NCBI GenBank assembly: GCA_050954505.1
Contig: JBPBPY010000351.1
Span: 1 to 16,323, forward strand
Direction of reading: 5' to 3'
DNA from: JAQGMO01 sp050954505
GTDB taxonomy: Bacteria > Pseudomonadota > Gammaproteobacteria > Burkholderiales > Burkholderiaceae_D
Length of the DNA: 16,323 nt
Shown: one piece after another, positions 6,714-13,571 of the stretch
Layout of the letters: every line of letters begins with the position of its first letter
Numbering within the stretch: the first letter of the stretch is position 1
The notes under the pieces: generated by a model
Databases searched by the model: none
What the model was told of the DNA's origin: nothing
What the model saw: only the letters and a program-made list of their open reading frames with translations
Position numbers and translations under genes: made by a program

Positions 6714-7802
6714 ATGAGTTTCACCATCGAAGGCATCAAGCAAGTCCTGTCGCAGATTATTGATGCCAACACCGGCAAGGATATCATCAGCAGCAAGTCG
6801 GTGAAGAACATCACGCTCGACGGTGCCGACGTGGCATTCGATATCGAACTCGGTTATCCCGCCAGGAGCCAGTTCGAGGGCATGCGCCGCGCCGCCATAA
6901 CAGCAGTGCGCGCCATTCCGGGCGCCGGCAATGTCAGCGTGAATGTCAGCTCGAAGATTGTTGCCCATGCCGCGCAACGCGGCGTCAAGCTGATGGGAAA
7001 TGTAAAGAACATCATTGCCGTTGCATCGGGCAAAGGCGGGGTCGGCAAGTCGACAACGGCCGTCAACCTGGCATTGGCACTGTCGGCTGAAGGTGCACGC
7101 GTGGGCATTCTCGATGCCGATATCTATGGTCCTTCGCTCCCGATGATGCTGGGCATCTCCGGACGGCCGGAAACCACTGATGGCAAGACCATGGAGCCGA
7201 TGGAAAACCATGGTTTGCAAGTCTCGTCGATCGGCTTCATGATCAACCAGGATGAACCGATGGTCTGGCGCGGCCCGATCGTGACGCAGGCGCTGACGCA
7301 ATTGCTGGATCAGACCAATTGGCGCGATCTCGATTACCTGATCGTCGACATGCCCCCGGGCACGGGCGACATCCAGCTGACGCTGTCGCAAAAGGTGCCG
7401 GTCACCGGCGCCGTCATCGTTACCACGCCGCAGGACATTGCCTTGCTGGACGCGCGCAAGGGTCTGAAGATGTTCGAGAAAGTCGGCATTCCCATCCTCG
7501 GTATCGTGGAAAACATGAGCATGCACATTTGCTCGAATTGCGGTCATGCCGAAGCCATTTTCGGCACTGGCGGCGGCGAAAAGATGTGTGCGGAATATGG
7601 GGTCGATTTCCTCGGCGCCTTGCCATTGAATATGTCGATCCGCGAACAGACCGATTCGGGCACGCCAACCGTGGTGGCCGATGCCGCTGGCCCGGTGGCA
7701 GCCATCTACATGCAGATCGCCCGCAAGCTGGCCGTGAAAGTGGCGGAAAAGGCCAAGGACATGTCCGGCAAGTTCCCCAATATTGTCATCAAAAACGATT
7801 GA
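6714..7802 (+). CDS. apbC: Iron-sulfur carrier P-loop ATPase Mrp/ApbC
   Basis: The 362-residue protein binds and transfers Fe-S clusters to apoproteins in the cytoplasm. Residues about 1-90 form the MIP18/DUF59-like N-terminal domain common in proteobacterial Mrp. The MinD/ParA-type ATPase domain follows: deviant Walker A GKGGVGKST (106-114), DADIYGPS (134-141), Walker B region VDMPPGTGD (211-219), and the cluster-binding pair CSNC (Cys273, Cys276) in NMSMHICSNCGH. All key residues are present. The ATG at 6714 follows a purine-rich GGGAGAAGAAGG. Its promoter lies in the 232-bp divergent region shared with mobA, which contains a short inverted repeat (CCGGA 6688-6692, TCCGG 6698-6702). pncB follows after 122 bp. 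Confidence 0.95.
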   Translation: MSFTIEGIKQVLSQIIDANTGKDIISSKSVKNITLDGADVAFDIELGYPARSQFEGMRRAAITAVRAIPGAGNVSVNVSSKIVAHAAQRGVKLMGNVKNIIAVASGKGGVGKSTTAVNLALALSAEGARVGILDADIYGPSLPMMLGISGRPETTDGKTMEPMENHGLQVSSIGFMINQDEPMVWRGPIVTQALTQLLDQTNWRDLDYLIVDMPPGTGDIQLTLSQKVPVTGAVIVTTPQDIALLDARKGLKMFEKVGIPILGIVENMSMHICSNCGHAEAIFGTGGGEKMCAEYGVDFLGALPLNMSIREQTDSGTPTVVADAAGPVAAIYMQIARKLAVKVAEKAKDMSGKFPNIVIKND

Positions 7803-7924
7803 TGCATGGTATTGTCCGAAGCTAACGCGTTTCCAGTGCTGACGGCGGGCAAGTCTGCCGCCCTGGTCCCTGGTCCCTGCTTACTCTGGCCTCGCCTGCT
7901 CCTGTTCACTTCGTCTCCGACTCC

Positions 7925-9115
7925 ATGACGCCCATCGTTCGCAGCCTGCTCGAAACCGACCTCTACAAGTTCACCATGTGGCAGGCGCTGCTGCACAGTC
8001 ATCCCGGTGCGCAGACCGAGTATGAATTCAACTGTCGCAACCAGACTGTGTACCCGCTGGCGGAATTGAAGTCCGATGTCGAACGCGAACTCGATCATCT
8101 GTGTTCGATGTTTTTTGCCGAGGACGAGCTGGCTTACCTGCGCAGCCTGCGCTTCATCAAAAGCGACTTCGCCGACTTCCTTACCGTATTTCGCTTCCAG
8201 CGCAAGTTCATTTCGGTGACCACGGAAGGCGAGCGGCTGCGCATCACTGCCCGTGGACCGCAAGTGCATGTGATGGGCTTTGAAATTTATGTGCTGTACA
8301 TCGTCAATGAACTGTACTACCGGCGCCTCGGTAGCGATGAAACGTTGGCAATCGGCCGCCAGCGCCTCGATCAAAAGATTGCCTTGCTGCGCGAATTTGG
8401 CGCCGGGCCACGTTGCCGGCATCCCTTCGAGTTTTTCGATTTCGGTGTGCGCCGGCGCTATTCCGGTGCCTGGCATGAAGAGGTCGTGGCCACGCTGGCG
8501 CGCGAAGTGCCGGAATATTTCAAGGGCACCTCGAACGTCTGGCTGGCAATGAAGCACAAGCTGGTGCCCATCGGCACCATGGCGCATGAATACTTGCAAT
8601 CCTATCAATCGTTTGGCGTGCGTCTGCGTGATTTCCAGAAAGCGGCGCTGGAAGACTGGGTGCAGGAATACCGCGGTGACCTCGGCACGGCATTGACCGA
8701 CGTGGTCGGCATGGATGCGTTCCTGGCGGACTTCGACCTGTATTTTTCCAAGCTCTTCGACGGCTTGCGCCATGACTCGGGCGACCCGATCGAATGGGGC
8801 GAAAAGGCGCTGGCCCATTATGTCAAGCTGCGGGTCGATGCCAATACCAAGAGGCTGGTGTTTTCCGACGGCCTCGACATGCCCACCGCCTTGTCGCTGT
8901 ACCGCCATTTTGCCAACCGCGTCATGACCGGGTTTGGCATCGGCACCAATCTCACCAACGACATGGGGTTGCCACCTTTGTCGATCGTCATGAAGCTGGT
9001 GGCCTGCAATGGCCAGCCGGTCGCCAAATTGTCGGATTCGCCAGGCAAGATCATGTGCACCGACGAGACTTTCCTGGCCTATCTGCGGCAGGTATTTCAC
9101 CACGCTGCAGAATGA
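7925..9115 (+). CDS. pncB: Nicotinate phosphoribosyltransferase
   Basis: PncB condenses nicotinate with PRPP, with ATP hydrolysis, to form nicotinate mononucleotide in the NAD salvage (Preiss-Handler) pathway. The product has 396 residues, the size of proteobacterial PncB. It begins with the conserved LLETDLYKFTMWQA (8-21) and carries FEFFDFGVRRRYS (168-180), YFKGTSNVWLA (199-209), GTMAHE with the phosphorylated His221 (equivalent to His219 in the Salmonella enzyme), and a late HDSGDP PRPP-binding segment. No clear Shine-Dalgarno site precedes the ATG at 7925, but the conserved N-terminus fixes the start. It is the last housekeeping gene before the accessory F-box/LRR block. Confidence 0.94.
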   Translation: MTPIVRSLLETDLYKFTMWQALLHSHPGAQTEYEFNCRNQTVYPLAELKSDVERELDHLCSMFFAEDELAYLRSLRFIKSDFADFLTVFRFQRKFISVTTEGERLRITARGPQVHVMGFEIYVLYIVNELYYRRLGSDETLAIGRQRLDQKIALLREFGAGPRCRHPFEFFDFGVRRRYSGAWHEEVVATLAREVPEYFKGTSNVWLAMKHKLVPIGTMAHEYLQSYQSFGVRLRDFQKAALEDWVQEYRGDLGTALTDVVGMDAFLADFDLYFSKLFDGLRHDSGDPIEWGEKALAHYVKLRVDANTKRLVFSDGLDMPTALSLYRHFANRVMTGFGIGTNLTNDMGLPPLSIVMKLVACNGQPVAKLSDSPGKIMCTDETFLAYLRQVFHHAAE

Positions 9116-9256
9116 CTTTTCCCCCGCCGGCGTGGGGCGCGAATGCTGGACATCAAGGCCTCCCGGTTCAAGTACATATTTTTCACCTTCCATCACGTCG
9201 CCAGAACAATCCGTGATGGCATCAGGCACGCAGAAATGCCGTGCTGGAAAAATGAT

Positions 9257-9278
9257 GAGTCGACTTGAATGTCGACTC
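9257..9278. repeat. Perfect 8-bp inverted repeat upstream of the LRR gene
   Basis: GAGTCGAC (9257-9264) and GTCGACTC (9271-9278) are perfect arms around TTGAAT. The element lies after pncB and 12 bases before the GGAACC motif. It may be an operator or a pncB transcript-end hairpin; there is no T-run. Confidence 0.5.
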
Positions 9279-9289
9279 AGGCGAATTCC

Positions 9290-9318
9290 GGAACCTTTGT
9301 CAACAACATGGTTACCTA
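9290..9318 (+). promoter_or_regulatory. Possible HrpL-type (hrp box-like) promoter
   Basis: GGAACC (9290-9295), 16 bases, then TTACCTA (9312-9318). HrpL-dependent type III secretion promoters read GGAACC-N15/16-CCACNNA, so the -35 half is perfect while the -10 half matches only at AC and the final A. The same arrangement, at the same 71-base distance from the ATG, precedes the third paralogue at 12165. Because the two leaders are homologous, conservation alone does not prove a promoter. Confidence 0.3.
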
Positions 9319-9360
9319 AGGAAATGATCGACTTGTTCGGACTTTCCAGAAGGGGACGCC

Positions 9361-10662
9361 ATGCAGCCCGTTACGTCGAATGGTTCAAAGGTGACGCTCT
9401 CGAATGCAAGCGAGGTGGCGACGCCGGCCGAAACGCAGGATCCAGTCCAGGCCGCGCCAGTGGATGAGCAGGGCAAGCCAACCATGCGTTCACGTGCTGC
9501 ACCGGCTGCGCCTGCATTGTTGCCCAGCCACTGGGAAAAAATTACCCTGGACATTGCTGCGGATGGCAACAACCCCGCCACCTTGCCGACCCTGGTTGCC
9601 TTAAGCCGCACCAATAAAGTCGCGCACCAGATCTATGCGAACCTGTTGTCATCTGGCCAGCTGGCCAACGTCGCACCGGATGCCAAACTCTCGGCACAGG
9701 AAGGTGCGCGCAAGGAGCGGTGGCAAGCGGGCCGCCTGAGCCGTAATCAGCAGCATGCCCAGCTCGAGCTTGGCAAGGCACCGCGGGAAGGGGGAGACGC
9801 CGATCGCCTGAGCGATGCGCTTGCCGCCAATCGATCCAGATTCTTCCTGACCCGCAAATCAGTCCAGACCGTGCTTGCACCGTTTGCCAATGAGAAGCAG
9901 TTGACGGTGGACTTCTCTGCCATCCCGAAATCAGACTGGAAAGAAGTGGCGCGCGTGGTCAGCCAGTTCAAGGGACCGTTGAAGCTGGTTTTGCTTGCGT
10001 CCGGGATTGATTCGCAAACCTTCAACAAATACCTCGTCCCGACGTTCAAGGTCTTGAACGATCCAGCCAACCGTGGTTCTTCCCGTTCCAATGCGGGCAT
10101 CATCGGCATCGACCTGGCGTGCACTGAATCCAGGCTGCTGGCGAGGGACTTCGAAACCTTGGGAAAACTGCTTGGTCGCCAACCTTCCATCAAAAGTCTG
10201 GATTTGTCCAACTCCCGCATACCTCGAAGAACGATTGGTGACCTGCTGGTTGAAACCACGCGCGGCAAGCTGGAGGAATTGAAGCTGTCTGGCTGCGGCC
10301 TGGGTTCCCGGCCGGATATGGTCAACCCCGAGATTCTTTCCTATCCCATGTATTCGTCCCACTTGAAAAAATACGATTTGTCCAACAACGATCTGCCAGA
10401 TGACATGCTCAGTGGCTTGATTGCAAAAATGCCGTCACCGAGCCGGGTTGAGCGGTTCAATCTTGATGGCAACCGATTCACCGACAAGGGTTTGGAGTCG
10501 CTGATGCGCGCTGTGATTGGCAGCCATTACATCCTCGACCATGTTTCGCTGCGCGCAAATCGTTTCTCGGGAGATGGCGTTGCCAAGGCAACCGCGGCCT
10601 TGATCGGGGATGACCACCTCGGTGGCCACGCCGTGGCCGACTTCGGCAATCAACGCGTTTAG
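9361..10662 (+). CDS. F-box-like / leucine-rich repeat protein, candidate type III effector
   Basis: The protein has 433 residues from the ATG at 9361, with AGAAGGGG (9348-9355) upstream. Residues 1-50 are rich in Ser, Thr, Pro, Ala and Gln and look disordered, as in type III secretion leaders; there is no Sec signal. Residues 54-96 (LPSHWEKITLDIA, then LSRTNKVAHQIYANLL) resemble a divergent F-box. A variable linker follows, then about five ribonuclease-inhibitor-type LRRs near 277, 304, 335, 363 and 391 (LKSLDLSNS-like, LEELKLSGCGL, LKKYDLSNNDL, VERFNLDGNRF, LDHVSLRANRF). The F-box plus LRR layout is that of Ralstonia GALA effectors, which act in plant SCF ubiquitin ligases; the GAxALA signature is missing. 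Two broken paralogues lie downstream. Function is inferred; an eukaryote-like role outside plants is possible. Confidence 0.75.
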   Translation: MQPVTSNGSKVTLSNASEVATPAETQDPVQAAPVDEQGKPTMRSRAAPAAPALLPSHWEKITLDIAADGNNPATLPTLVALSRTNKVAHQIYANLLSSGQLANVAPDAKLSAQEGARKERWQAGRLSRNQQHAQLELGKAPREGGDADRLSDALAANRSRFFLTRKSVQTVLAPFANEKQLTVDFSAIPKSDWKEVARVVSQFKGPLKLVLLASGIDSQTFNKYLVPTFKVLNDPANRGSSRSNAGIIGIDLACTESRLLARDFETLGKLLGRQPSIKSLDLSNSRIPRRTIGDLLVETTRGKLEELKLSGCGLGSRPDMVNPEILSYPMYSSHLKKYDLSNNDLPDDMLSGLIAKMPSPSRVERFNLDGNRFTDKGLESLMRAVIGSHYILDHVSLRANRFSGDGVAKATAALIGDDHLGGHAVADFGNQRV

Positions 10663-10738
10663 GTAAACGGTTCGCGCCAGGATGCGCAAAAGGCATCAAG
10701 GAATTTCCTTTCGCATCGCAAATCGACAAGGAGTCATC

Positions 10739-12070
10739 ATGCGACCTGTTGCGCCGGGCAATGCAAAACCCTTATCCGCTGCTACCCCTGCCACCTCTGA
10801 TGCGGAGCAGCGCGCCAGGGCAGACCACAACAGCGACGCACCCGAAGCGAAGGCGCCTGCCGAACTTACATCACGTCCCTTGGCAACCGGTGAGGACGAC
10901 CCGCCATCGACCAGGTTCGAGGACTTGCCCAACGAATTAATGAAGAAGATTGCCAACATCCCCACTTCGAAAAATCTCGGTAATCGGCTGGTGACGCGAA
11001 TCAATCTGAGTCGAACCAGCAAACGCTTCCTTGGCATGCATGCCAAATCGAAGATGCAGAATCAGTTGCTGGAGAAGGCACTCGATACAACGGTCAAGAA
11101 GCATAAAATGAAGCGCGAGCGGCAGCAGCAACGTCTGGAAAAAATCTGCATTTCGAGAGTACGCGTGCACAACGCAATGCGGCGGTCCAGCGCGAGGCGC
11201 TGAAATTCCGTGCTGCATTCCTGAGCGACGATGGAAGGCCAGCGACCGATGGCAAATCCCTGGCAGATATCCTGGCGCCGTTCAGGGATGACAAATCGAT
11301 TGCCATCGATTTGTCATTGATACCGCAATCCCACCAGGCTGATGCCTTGGAAATCATTGCAGGATTTCGCGCCCTGTCGCACGTCACAATCACCGCAGCC
11401 AACTTGAACCCGGAGAGTTTCAACCAGGAGATTCTCCCGGCGTTTTGCCGGTTCATGTTTTACTTCCCGCAAGACATTGCCGGTCGAGGGGCGCCCGGTA
11501 CAGACGATCGATCTGAAATTTCCACAGGCAAAACCGGGCGAGGCTGAATACCATGAACTCGGCACATTTCTTCAGATTTTGAGAGTGGACCCATGTATCC
11601 GCAGCCTCGATTTGTCCAACTCGCCCATCGACGAGCAAATCGCAGGATTGATGGTTTTCCTGCCGCAGAGTGGCGTTGAGGAACTTTGCCTGGCCGGATG
11701 TGGCATCGACATCAAGGGCAGTCGAGACAAACGACCATCTTCCTTCATCCCTTGACCTGTAAAAACCTCAAGGAGTATGACCTGTCGCGCAATCACTTCG
11801 ACGATCAATTTCCGGCCCAGGCCGCCGATGCCATGCTGCGCTGCGGATCAACCATCGCTCGCTTGAATCTCGATGACAATCAACTCACCGATGCCAACCT
11901 CGATGAATTAATCGCCGTGATCGCATCCCGATGGCAAACCTTTGACCATCTTTCGCTCAGGGACAATCTGATCAGCGCAGCAACAGTGGCGCAGATGACT
12001 GCGGAATTGACAAGCGAAGATCCGCTCGGCGGTAGCGCAATGATCGATTTCGGGGCGCAAAAAAGCTTGA
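10739..12070 (+). pseudogene. Frameshifted F-box/LRR paralogue
   Basis: The ATG at 10739 has AAGGAG (10728-10733) upstream. The N-terminus is Pro/Ala/Ser-rich, then residues 59-100 give a clear F-box: RFEDLPNELMKKIANIP and INLSRTSKRFLGM. The frame then ends early at 11203, but homology to the intact gene continues in other frames. Plus-strand frame changes are needed near 11139-11144 (A-run, one base short), near 11458-11461 (T-run, one base extra), between about 11705 and 11740, and at 12059-12064 (A-run, one base extra; restoring it gives GAQKA and a stop at 12070, matching GNQRV-stop). LRRs remain readable: IRSLDLSNS, VEELCLAGCGI, LKEYDLSRNHF, IARLNLDDNQL, FDHLSLRDNLI. It starts 76 bases after the first gene and was probably cotranscribed with it. 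A 155-residue F-box-only peptide could still be made. Confidence 0.75.
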
Positions 12071-12164
12071 CCTGCCATTGGACATCTGCGCCCCCGAGGC
12101 AGTGCAACGCTGCCGCCGGCGGGCCTTTCCGATTCCTTGGCATCGGCTATCGAAGCGGAAATGC

Positions 12165-12193
12165 GGAACCTGAAGAAACAACATGGTTACCCA
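12165..12193 (+). promoter_or_regulatory. Second hrp box-like motif
   Basis: GGAACC (12165-12170), 16 bases, then TTACCCA (12187-12193), 71 bases before the ATG of the third paralogue. It shares the perfect core AACAACATGGTTACC with the copy at 9290. The -10 half is weak relative to CCACNNA. Confidence 0.3.
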
Positions 12194-12235
12194 AGAGAAT
12201 CACCGCCATGTTTGAACCATCAAGGGAGCATGACC

Positions 12236-12619
12236 ATGCAGCCAATTTCACCGAAGAATCCAGGTCTCCAGCAATCCGCCGAGTCCGCTGGTGCAGCCAG
12301 TACGCCGGCGCAACCTGCGCCACAGGACACTGGCCACACCGCAGCTGTGGGTGGTCAAGGCAAACCAGATGTGAAGTCGGTCATGGTTGATACCTCGCCG
12401 AAATTGCCAACGGAATAGCTGCTTCCGGTCCTGGTCAATCCCCATCAGCCGCTGGATCATATTTCCTTGCGCGCAAATCACTTCTCGCCGGCAGGCATGG
12501 CGGAAGCACAAGCGGTGTTGGAGAAAGCCGACCCGATCGGCGGCCATGCAATGGCAGACCTGAGCGCTCAGCGTTCACCACCCGAGGCGCCGGCCATCGA
12601 ATTGGCAAATGGTTCGTGA
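12236..12619 (+). pseudogene. Remnant of a third F-box/LRR paralogue
   Basis: The ATG at 12236 aligns with that of the first gene (both begin MQP) and follows a similar leader. It opens a Pro/Ala/Gln-rich N-terminus of 60 residues ending in LPTE, where an F-box should begin, and then meets a TAG at 12416-12418. In the same frame after the TAG come LLPVLVNP and directly the last repeat and tail of the family (LDHISLRANHFS, IGGHAMADLSAQR), ending with TGA at 12617-12619. Relative to the intact gene, roughly 300 residues holding the rest of the F-box, the linker and most LRRs are absent. The TAG may be a former CAG (Gln). A 60-residue leader-only peptide could still be translated. It is read as a decayed copy with an internal deletion and a nonsense mutation. 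Confidence 0.7.
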
Positions 12620-12727
12620 TGCCCTGGACAGGCAGTTCGGCACCCGGGTGGCGTACCGACTGGACTCAGGCCAGGTAATCGGCCTGTGCAACCAGCAAAG
12701 CCCATGGATGCGGCGCATGGGTACGCA

Positions 12728-13558
12728 TTATTGAACACGCCTGGCCAAAACCGCTGCGGCGCGCGCGAGCTGCCGGTACAAGCTGGCGCTTCTCGGGTCG
12801 CAAGCGCGCAGCGCCCGGTAATGGTTTTCCACAGTAGCCAGGTCGCCGCGCTGCACCGGGCCGGTCAGGGCGTTCTCTGGTCCATTGGCCAGGACATTCT
12901 CGACACTGCCGCGCACCAGTGGCGCGATCATTTCCAGCGCGATCGTGCGTGGCACGCCGGCACGCGCATACACCGACAGGGCGACGTCGAGGATGGTGAC
13001 CAGATAGTTGGAGGCAAATACAGCTGCAGCGTGGTAAAGGGTTTTGTCGGCAGCGTGGATGGGTACCGTGCGGGCGCCTATCGAAGCAAAACCGGCCAGG
13101 AACAAGGACAGGGCGTCAGCCTGGCCTTCAACGCCACACCAGGTGCCGGCAAAACTGCTGGCGACCTGCTCGGGATTGGCAAAGCTGCGCATGGGGTGGA
13201 TGCTGGCGACCGCGCAGCCGGCGCCACTGGCCGCAGCCAGGACATCGGCGGGCAGGGCACCGCTGCAGTGGAACACGGTGTCGCCGGCGCGAAATAGGCC
13301 GGCCTGGGCCAGCTGGCTGCATACTGGCGCGATGTGGTCATCGGCTGTGCCGATCAGCGTCACACTGGCCGGGCGCAGCGCCGAGATGTCGCAACAGGGG
13401 GTGCCATGACCAATGAACGCCACCGCTTCCTGCGCATGGGCCTGGGTGCGGCACATGACGGCGCCAATCTCGTAGACGCCATGGCAAGCAAACAAGCGTC
13501 CCAGGGTGCGCCCGAGCTTGCCGGCACCGATGATGTTCAGGGTCGGCTTTGCACTCAT
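12728..13558 (-). CDS. Rossmann-fold / DUF2520 protein
   Basis: The protein has 276 residues. The N-terminal half is an NAD(P)-binding Rossmann fold with GAGKLG at 11-16 (IIGAGKLGRTLG), like ProC and 6-phosphogluconate dehydrogenase relatives. The second half matches the DUF2520 region, with SIHPMRSFANP and the helical LYHAAAVFASNYLVT segment. Such proteins are annotated as putative oxidoreductases; no substrate is established. The ATG at 13558 has no clear Shine-Dalgarno site and begins 13 bases after the stop of yheS, so it is probably cotranscribed with, and perhaps translationally coupled to, that gene. It is a housekeeping-type neighbour bordering the accessory block on the right. Confidence 0.85.
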   Translation of the reverse strand: MSAKPTLNIIGAGKLGRTLGRLFACHGVYEIGAVMCRTQAHAQEAVAFIGHGTPCCDISALRPASVTLIGTADDHIAPVCSQLAQAGLFRAGDTVFHCSGALPADVLAAASGAGCAVASIHPMRSFANPEQVASSFAGTWCGVEGQADALSLFLAGFASIGARTVPIHAADKTLYHAAAVFASNYLVTILDVALSVYARAGVPRTIALEMIAPLVRGSVENVLANGPENALTGPVQRGDLATVENHYRALRACDPRSASLYRQLARAAAVLARRVQ

Positions 13559-13571
13559 GACAGGATTGGTT

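Noticed and set aside
7706..9229. A 507-codon antisense frame opposite pncB
   Set aside because: It mirrors the coding periodicity of a certain gene; high GC at third positions removes antisense stops. The translated sequence shows no domain.
9324..9467. A short frame starting MIDLFGLSRRG that overlaps the start of the intact LRR gene
   Set aside because: Its AAGGA lies only one base before the ATG and the frame ends inside the LRR gene; similarity to the leader of copy 3 is noted as a finding, not as a gene.
11131..11160. Programmed frameshifting or transcriptional slippage at the A6 run of LRR copy 2
   Set aside because: A6 is short for slippage, no X-XXY-YYZ heptamer is in frame, and three further frame breaks downstream argue for a pseudogene.
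9116..12620. Insertion sequence or prophage carrying the LRR cluster
   Set aside because: No transposase, integrase, tRNA target, terminal inverted repeats or target duplication could be seen at either side of the block.
12701..12721. CCCATG...CATGGG inverted repeat after the DUF2520 gene as a terminator
   Set aside because: The arms are only six bases with a nine-base loop, and there is no T-run on either strand.
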